Shown: one piece after another, positions 29,123 through 35,875 of the stretch
How the letters are laid out: every line of letters begins with the position of its first letter
Numbering within the stretch: the first letter of the stretch is position 1
NCBI RefSeq assembly: GCF_000374445.1
Contig: NZ_KB894423.1
Span: forward strand, 1-35,875
Reading direction: 5' to 3'
Source of the DNA: Actinokineospora enzanensis DSM 44649
GTDB taxonomy: Bacteria > Actinomycetota > Actinomycetes > Mycobacteriales > Pseudonocardiaceae
Length of the DNA stretch: 35,875 bases
Notes under the pieces: model-generated
The model's input: the letters and a program-made list of their open reading frames with translations, nothing else
Database searches by the model: none
What the model was told of the DNA's origin: nothing
Made by a program: the position numbers and the translations under genes

Positions 29123-29851
29123 TCAGACGGCCGCGAGGGCTTCCCGAAGGGTGAAGTTCCGGTTGTACAACGCCTTCCCCACGATCGCCCCCTCCACGCC
29201 GACCGGCGCCAGCTCCGCGAGCGCGCGCAGGTCGTCCACACTGGACACGCCGCCGGAGGCGACGACCGGGGACGGGGTGCGGGCGCAGACATCGCGCAGC
29301 AGGTCGGTGTTGGGGCCGGTGAGGGTGCCGTCCTTGCCGACGTCGGTGACGACGTAGCGGGCGCAGCCGTCGCGGTCGAGGCGGGCGAGGACCTCCCAGA
29401 GGTCGCCGCCGTCCTTGGTCCAGCCGCGAGTGGCGACGCGGTGGCCGTCGTCTGTGATGCGGACGTCGAGGCCGATGGCGATCTTCTCGCCGTACGCGGC
29501 GATCGCGCGGGCGCACCACTCCGGATGCTCCAGCGCGGCGGTGCCCAGGTTGACCCGGGCACAGCCGGTGGCCAGGGCGGCGGCGAGCGTGTCGTCGTCG
29601 CGGATGCCGCCGGAGAGCTCCACCTTGACGTCCAGGGTGCCGACGACCTCGGCGACCAGGGCACGGTTGTCGCCGCGGCCGAAGGCGGCGTCCAGGTCGA
29701 CCAGATGGACCCACTCGGCGCCGTCGGACTGCCAGGCCAGGGCGGCCGCCAGCGGCGAACCGTAGGTCGTCTCCGTGCCCGCCTCCCCCTGGGTCAGGCG
29801 GACGGCTTGGCCGTTGGCGACGTCGACGGCGGGCAGCAGGTAGAAACTCAC
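29123..29851 (-). CDS. priA: Bifunctional HisA/TrpF isomerase PriA
   Basis: The 242-residue TIM barrel isomerises ProFAR in histidine synthesis and, in actinobacteria lacking trpF, also phosphoribosyl-anthranilate in tryptophan synthesis. The two catalytic aspartates are Asp10 ([10 protein letters not shown]) and Asp170 ([15 protein letters not shown]). Arg18, and Arg142 with Trp144 in the RGWT loop, are the residues that allow PriA to accept both substrates. The absence of trpF from the trp cluster in this window supports the dual role. It lies downstream of hisH with a 95-bp gap. The GTG start at 29851 gives [10 protein letters not shown], the normal N-terminus. Confidence 0.95.
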   Translation of the reverse strand: MSFYLLPAVDVANGQAVRLTQGEAGTETTYGSPLAAALAWQSDGAEWVHLVDLDAAFGRGDNRALVAEVVGTLDVKVELSGGIRDDDTLAAALATGCARVNLGTAALEHPEWCARAIAAYGEKIAIGLDVRITDDGHRVATRGWTKDGGDLWEVLARLDRDGCARYVVTDVGKDGTLTGPNTDLLRDVCARTPSPVVASGGVSSVDDLRALAELAPVGVEGAIVGKALYNRNFTLREALAAV

Positions 29852-29946
29852 CCGGTCAGCCTAGTGGGTGCCGGTCGACGGCCCGCACAACCTCGACGCG
29901 CGACGAACGACACGTCCGGGGCCGTTCTCCCGTTCGTCCCGCCCGG

Positions 29947-30582
29947 TCACCCGGTCGTGTGGGACAGCCAGTTCTCCAGGAGCTGCGCGCCCGCGTCGCC
30001 GGACTTCTCCGGGTGGAACTGGGTGGCCGACAGCGGGCCGTTCTCCGCGGCCGCCACGAAGTCGTCTCCGTGCCGCGCCCACGTCACCAGCGGCGCGACC
30101 ATCGGCGGCTCGGGGTGCAGCTCCCACTTGCGTGCGGCGTAGGAGTGCACGAAGTAGAAGCGCGTGTCGGCGTCCATCCCCGCGAACAGCACCGACTTCT
30201 CCGGCGCGCGCACGGTGTTCCAGCCCATGTGCGGGACGACGTCGGCCTCCAGCCGGTCGACGATGCCGGGCCACTGGCCGCAGCCGTCGGTCGTCACGCC
30301 GTGCTCGACGCCGCGCTCGAACAGCACCTGCATGCCCACGCAGATGCCGAGCACCGGCCGCCCGCCCGCGAGCCTGCGCCCGATGATCCGGTCGCCGCGC
30401 ACCGCGAGCAGCCCCGCCATGCAGGCCGCGTACGCGCCGACCCCGGGCACCACGAGCGCGTCGCACTCGACCGCGGCCTGGAAGTCCGCGGTCACCTCCA
30501 CGTCCGCGCCCACCCGGCGCAGCGCGCGCTCCGCCGAACGGAGGTTTCCGGATCCGTAATCCAAGACGACGACTCGTGCCAC
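29947..30582 (-). CDS. hisH: Imidazole glycerol phosphate synthase, glutaminase subunit
   Basis: The 211-residue class I amidotransferase supplies ammonia to HisF. Visible features are [18 protein letters not shown] at the N-terminus, the oxyanion strand [11 protein letters not shown], and the nucleophile Cys in [12 protein letters not shown]. The catalytic His/Glu are in ATQFHPEKS. The GTG at 30582 is chosen from the family N-terminus; the frame is open to 31332 but reads antisense through kptA and is not coding. PriA follows downstream; HisF is about 9 kb away. The upstream region also holds the start of the divergent small membrane protein. Confidence 0.96.
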   Translation of the reverse strand: MARVVVLDYGSGNLRSAERALRRVGADVEVTADFQAAVECDALVVPGVGAYAACMAGLLAVRGDRIIGRRLAGGRPVLGICVGMQVLFERGVEHGVTTDGCGQWPGIVDRLEADVVPHMGWNTVRAPEKSVLFAGMDADTRFYFVHSYAARKWELHPEPPMVAPLVTWARHGDDFVAAAENGPLSATQFHPEKSGDAGAQLLENWLSHTTG

Positions 30583-30718
30583 GCAGGTCAGCGTAGTCGC
30601 CGGTCGTCGTGATCGAACCGTGACCGACGCTCGCGATTGGCTCGCCGCCGCACCGGGTACCTCCTCCGCGAGGAGTCTGGGTCGGGAACCGTGAAGCACG
30701 GCGGCGATGGGGGTAATC

Positions 30719-30985
30719 ATGGAGACGCGTGCGATGGACCGCAGATCGGTCCGGTGGACGTTAGCGGCCGTGCTGGCGGGCGCGGCGGCGGTCAACGTAT
30801 ACCTGGCCGTCTCCGCGTGGGTGATCTGGCCTGCCCCGCTCGCGCTGCTGTGGATCGGTTTCGCCGTCGCCCTGCTGCTGCCTGCCAGTGAACCGGCCGA
30901 GGCCGCTGTCGAGATCCCGATGCCGCGTACCGCACGGGAGTCGCTCGCCCTCGCCGAGCACTCCAACCGGGCCGCAGCAGTGTAA
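30719..30985 (+). CDS. Small two-helix membrane protein
   Basis: An 88-residue protein with two hydrophobic segments (about residues 13-33 and 36-56) separated by a short turn, then a C-terminal soluble tail ([22 protein letters not shown]). I recognise no family. ATG at 30719 has GGGGGT five bases upstream; ATG at 30707, four codons earlier, is also possible. It is divergent from hisH. The role is unknown. Confidence 0.6.
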   Translation: METRAMDRRSVRWTLAAVLAGAAAVNVYLAVSAWVIWPAPLALLWIGFAVALLLPASEPAEAAVEIPMPRTARESLALAEHSNRAAAV

Positions 30986-31029
30986 AGGGCTGTCGGCCCG
31001 GGGTGGTGGCGTGCTGTACTTGGCGCGAA

Positions 31030-31581
31030 ATGGAAGACAAGAACATCATTCGCCTGTCCAAGCGACTCGCGCTCGTACTGCGTCACAATCCGGACAGCAT
31101 CGGTATCACCCTCGACCCGGCAGGCTGGGTCCCGGTCGAGGAACTCCTGGCCGCGCTGCGCGCCCACGGCACGCGGGTCGACCGTCCCCTGCTGGAACGG
31201 GTGGTCGCGGAGAACAACAAGGCCCGCTACGCGTTCGACGAGACCGGCACCCGCATTCGCGCCAGCCAGGGGCACAGCGTGTCCGTCGATCTCGGTCTGG
31301 CCGTGGCCGAACCACCGGAAACCCTGTACCACGGCACGGTCGCCGCGGCTTTGCCCGCTATTCAGCGTGAAGGGCTACGGCCGATGCGTCGGCACGCGGT
31401 ACATCTTTCGGCTAATCGCGAGACCGCCGTCACAGTCGGCGCTCGCCGTGGCAAACCGGTGGTATTGGCGGTCGCCGCGGCGGAGATGGTCGCCGTGGGC
31501 CATGAGTTCCAGCTGAGTGCCAACGGTGTCTGGCTCACGCCGCACGTGCCTGCCGACTACCTGACCGTTACCTCGACCTAG
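31030..31581 (+). CDS. kptA: RNA 2'-phosphotransferase, Tpt1/KptA family
   Basis: The 183-residue enzyme transfers an internal RNA 2'-phosphate to NAD, releasing ADP-ribose 1'',2''-cyclic phosphate and nicotinamide. Family motifs: [13 protein letters not shown] (Arg18, His19), [25 protein letters not shown] (Arg77), LYHGT and [27 protein letters not shown] closes the fold. In eukaryotes it completes tRNA splicing; the bacterial role is unclear because these bacteria lack that splicing pathway. The ATG at 31030 fits the family N-terminus; an earlier start at 31003 adds nine unsupported residues. The gene sits between hisH and the hisDCB block on the opposite strand, without an obvious partner. 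Confidence 0.93.
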   Translation: MEDKNIIRLSKRLALVLRHNPDSIGITLDPAGWVPVEELLAALRAHGTRVDRPLLERVVAENNKARYAFDETGTRIRASQGHSVSVDLGLAVAEPPETLYHGTVAAALPAIQREGLRPMRRHAVHLSANRETAVTVGARRGKPVVLAVAAAEMVAVGHEFQLSANGVWLTPHVPADYLTVTST

Positions 31582-31608
31582 CTGGAGGTCGCCGGTAGGC
31601 TCTGCCGG

Positions 31609-32073
31609 GTGTCCATACTGCCCGAGCTGCTGACCATCGGCGAGGTCGCCGACCGCAGCGGAGTGCCGCATACCGCCCTGCGCTTCTACGAGGAGCGGGG
31701 GTTGATCACGTCGGAACGGACCGCGGGGAATCAGCGGCGGTATCCGCGAGCCGTGTTGCGGAGGTTGGCGTTCATTCGGACGGCGCAGCGGGTGGGACTG
31801 ACGCTGGAAGAGATCCATGACGCGTTGGATACGTTGCCGGACAAGCGGACGCCCACGAAAATGGACTGGTCCCGGTTGTCCAAGGCTTGGCGGGGGGAGT
31901 TGGAAGCTCGAATTGATTCGTTGCAGCGGCTACGGGACAACTTGAGCTCTTGTATCGGGTGTGGGTGTTTGTCGTTGAAGTCCTGCCTGCTGATCAATAG
32001 CGAGGACCAACTGGCCGCGTTCGGACCCGGGGCGCCCAAGTTGAAGGCCGGCAGCGAGGGCGGCATCGTCTAG
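31609..32073 (+). CDS. soxR: Redox-sensitive transcriptional activator SoxR
   Basis: A 154-residue MerR-family regulator. The N-terminal winged helix (LLTIGEVADRSGVPHTALRFYEERGLI) is followed by a dimerisation helix and the [2Fe-2S] cluster motif C115-X2-C118-X-C120-X5-C126 (SCIGCGCLSLKSC), diagnostic of SoxR. In actinomycetes SoxR responds to redox-active compounds such as phenazines and quinones rather than to superoxide alone. The GTG at 31609 gives the usual N-terminus; GGAGGT upstream is rather far (about 18 bases). The region just upstream shows no clear SoxR box. The next gene is convergent, so it is probably monocistronic or cotranscribed with kptA, 27 bases upstream. Confidence 0.95.
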   Translation: MSILPELLTIGEVADRSGVPHTALRFYEERGLITSERTAGNQRRYPRAVLRRLAFIRTAQRVGLTLEEIHDALDTLPDKRTPTKMDWSRLSKAWRGELEARIDSLQRLRDNLSSCIGCGCLSLKSCLLINSEDQLAAFGPGAPKLKAGSEGGIV

Positions 32074-32106
32074 CGGGCTCTGCCGGTGTGCACAGAAGTC
32101 CGTCGG

Positions 32107-32271
32107 TCAGGTGGAGGAGAGGTACCAGGCCACCGCGCCGCCGCCCGCCAGAAGCGCCAACACCAGCAGGATCCCGGCCATGAACTTGGCGGTTTTCCAG
32201 GTGGTGTAGACGCCGCCCAGTAGGAGACCCGCCAGGACGATCAGGCCGATGATGACGACTTCCTTAGGCAC
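32107..32271 (-). CDS. Small membrane protein downstream of hisB
   Basis: A 54-residue reading frame starting with GTG at 32271, one base after the TAA stop of hisB. It encodes MPKEVVIIGLIVLAGLLLGG and a second hydrophobic helix (MAGILLVLALLAGGGAVAWY) with a charged/Thr-rich turn (TTWKTAKF) between them. Two membrane helices are expected. I know no named family. The position suggests cotranscription and perhaps translational coupling with hisB. The convergent soxR ends 34 bases away. The coherent hydrophobic pattern, codon bias and tight spacing argue that it is real. Confidence 0.65.
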   Translation of the reverse strand: MPKEVVIIGLIVLAGLLLGGVYTTWKTAKFMAGILLVLALLAGGGAVAWYLSST

Positions 32272-32272
32272 G

Positions 32273-32875
32273 TTACAACACGCCCTTCGTCGAGGGGATG
32301 CCGCCGATCCGGGGGTCCGACTCGGCGGCGGCGCGGAGGGCTCGGGCGAAGGCCTTGTACTCGGCCTCGGTGATGTGGTGCGGGTCGCGGCCGTGGATGA
32401 CGCGCAGGTGCAGGGCGATCTGGGCGTGGAAGGCGATCGACTCGAAGACGTGCCGGTTCAGCACCGTGGGGTAGTTGCCGCCGACGGTGAAGCCGATCAT
32501 GACGTCGGGTTCGCCGGTGTGCACGCAGTAGGGGCGGCCGGAGACGTCGACGGCGGCGTGGGCCAGGGTCTCGTCCATCGGGATCCAGGCGTCGCCGAAG
32601 CGGCGGATCCCCTTCTTGTCGCCGAGCGCGGTGCGCAGGGCCTGACCGAGGACGATGGCGACGTCCTCGACGGTGTGGTGGGCGTCGATCTCCACGTCAC
32701 CGGTGGCGCGCACGACCAGGTCGAAGGCGCCGTGGGTGCCGAAGGCGGTCAGCATGTGGTCGTAGAACGGGACGCCGGTGGCGATCTCGACCTTGCCGGA
32801 ACCGTCCAGGTCGATCTCCACCGTGACCGAGGACTCCCGGGTGATCCGCTCCACGCGGCCGACACGGTTGCTCAC
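32273..32875 (-). CDS. hisB: Imidazoleglycerol-phosphate dehydratase
   Basis: The 200-residue monofunctional enzyme dehydrates imidazole glycerol phosphate, the sixth step of the pathway. The Mn-binding His/Glu motifs are visible: [67 protein letters not shown]. No histidinol phosphatase domain is fused, as is usual in actinobacteria. The GTG at 32875 directly abuts the TAA of hisC (no intervening base). Confidence 0.97.
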   Translation of the reverse strand: MSNRVGRVERITRESSVTVEIDLDGSGKVEIATGVPFYDHMLTAFGTHGAFDLVVRATGDVEIDAHHTVEDVAIVLGQALRTALGDKKGIRRFGDAWIPMDETLAHAAVDVSGRPYCVHTGEPDVMIGFTVGGNYPTVLNRHVFESIAFHAQIALHLRVIHGRDPHHITEAEYKAFARALRAAAESDPRIGGIPSTKGVL

Positions 32876-35295
<2,420 letters not shown>

Positions 35296-35404
35296 GGGTT
35301 CCCTTCTCGACGTGGATGCGCTCAAGGATAGGTCCCCCGCGATATGCCGTGCGCCGCCGGTACCGCAGGTCACAGCCCCGCACCCCTTTCGCCCCCACCC
35401 AGCC

Positions 35405-35729
35405 CAAGATCATCAACCGCCCTCCGGAACATGCCCCTCCCGCCCGGGGGCCGGCCCGCGCGTGAGCCTATCTGTCCAGGTCAGGGGCATGGAAGCCGCG
35501 CTCGGTTGGCTGTGGATGGATGTCGGGGGATGTGGATGCACGGCACCCAGCCAGGCCGATTGTGGCCACCGATGTGGGCGCCGATGATCATGCGTTATCC
35601 ACATCCCCCGAAATCCATCCACAGCCGCAAGTCGCCCTCTTCCGACCCCCTGACCTGCGCAGATAGGCTCACGCGCGGGCCGGCCCCCGGGTGGGAGGGG
35701 CATGTTCCGGAGGGCGGTTGATGATCTTG
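35405..35729. repeat. Large inverted repeat, 133-bp arms, upstream of hisD
   Basis: Bases 35405-35537 pair with 35597-35729 in register without any gap, around a 59-base centre. The outer 70 bases of each arm (35405-35474 / 35660-35729) match with one mismatch, and the inner 30 (35508-35537 / 35597-35626) also with one; the 33 bases between are poorly conserved. Reading frames on both strands give almost the same peptides because of this symmetry and are not genes. It could be two copies of a dispersed repeat in opposite orientation, a palindromic mobile element, or a cruciform-forming regulatory site. Confidence 0.85.
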
Positions 35730-35736
35730 CACAGCC

Positions 35737-35765
35737 GGGCGGGGCGGGGGCGGGGGCGGGGCCGG
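35737..35765 (+). other. G-rich tract, candidate G-quadruplex
   Basis: Runs of three to five G separated mostly by single C residues (GGGCGGGGCGGGGGCGGGGG then CGGGGCC) meet the usual quadruplex pattern of four G-runs with one-base loops. It lies between the large inverted repeat and the tandem array, about 440 bp from the hisD start. Folding is only predicted. Confidence 0.5.
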
Positions 35766-35809
35766 GTTCTGTGTCCGAAAGGGCGGTCTCGGACTTTGGA
35801 GCCAGACGC

Positions 35810-35875
35810 CGGGCAGCGGGCAGCGGGCAGCGGGCAGCGGGCAGCGGGCAGCGGGCAGCGGGCAGCGGGCAGCGG
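35810..35875 (+). repeat. Heptanucleotide tandem repeat (CGGGCAG)n, continues past the window
   Basis: The last 66 bases are about 9.4 perfect copies of CGGGCAG, running to the window edge. The unit is seven bases, so it would not keep a reading frame between copies unless three units are taken together, and no gene covers it. The copy number may vary between strains, or the array may be an assembly edge effect. Confidence 0.85.

Noticed and set aside
29947..31332. Long hisH variant with 250 extra N-terminal residues
   Set aside because: The extra part is antisense to kptA and the small membrane protein, and the HisH family begins at [10 protein letters not shown], next to the GTG at 30582.
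35344..35721. Reading frames of about 96-125 codons on both strands that look alike
   Set aside because: They lie in the arms of the inverted repeat and resemble each other only because the DNA is palindromic. No ribosome site or domain is present.
35405..35729. Replication origin, because of a DnaA box and structured DNA
   Set aside because: There is a single consensus box, no AT-rich unwinding region, and no dnaA, dnaN, parA or repA gene nearby.
35810..35875. CRISPR array
   Set aside because: The units are seven bases and directly adjacent without spacers; no cas genes are in the window.

Overview
The window is chromosomal DNA of a high-GC actinomycete, most likely a member of the Pseudonocardiales (Saccharothrix, Lentzea, Actinosynnema or Actinokineospora type; genus not certain). 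The evidence is the strong G/C third-position bias, many GTG starts, a PriA-type isomerase, a Trp-operon membrane protein typical of actinobacteria, and the linkage of his, trp, lgt, glt and pyk genes.

Layout. 1-452: 5' part of an IS630-type transposase cut by the window edge, abutting a 168-bp palindromic element whose outer end supplies the stop codon of pyk. 449-9602 (minus): pyruvate kinase, a DUF2461 protein, a class IV aminotransferase-like protein, and glutamate synthase gltD/gltB. 9861-10993 (plus): a membrane-anchored unknown protein and a SAM methyltransferase. 11034-17920 (minus): lgt, a Uma2-like nuclease-fold protein, then trpA, trpB, trpC, a Trp-operon membrane protein and trpE, with overlapping junctions except for a 113-bp gap before trpC. 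18012-20735: two paralogous TetR regulators (plus) flank hisI, a membrane protein and hisF (minus).

20773-29114 is accessory: an unknown protein, an ABC-2 exporter pair, a streptogrisin-fold secreted protein that has lost its catalytic residues, two tandem-duplicated lipoproteins, a Tat-exported PhoD phosphatase with a candidate PHO box, an acidic unknown protein, an ArsR/AHSA1 pair and a small PPOX-fold protein. 29123-30582 carries priA (hisA) and hisH. 30719-32073 holds a small membrane protein, a KptA RNA 2'-phosphotransferase and SoxR. 32107-35295 is hisD-hisC-hisB plus a 54-codon membrane protein. The last 580 bases have no gene but contain a 325-bp inverted repeat, a G-rich tract and a heptanucleotide tandem array that runs off the window.

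How the genes fit together: the core is histidine and tryptophan biosynthesis. There is no separate trpF here, and PriA, which carries the dual-specificity residues, probably serves both pathways. HisH/HisF supply the glutaminase/cyclase step, and GltBD makes the glutamate used by the aminotransferases. The his genes sit in three blocks separated by accessory genes. The most unusual features are the strand-asymmetric G.U hairpin at the pyk 3' end, the pseudoprotease, the duplicated lipoproteins and the large inverted repeat upstream of hisD.
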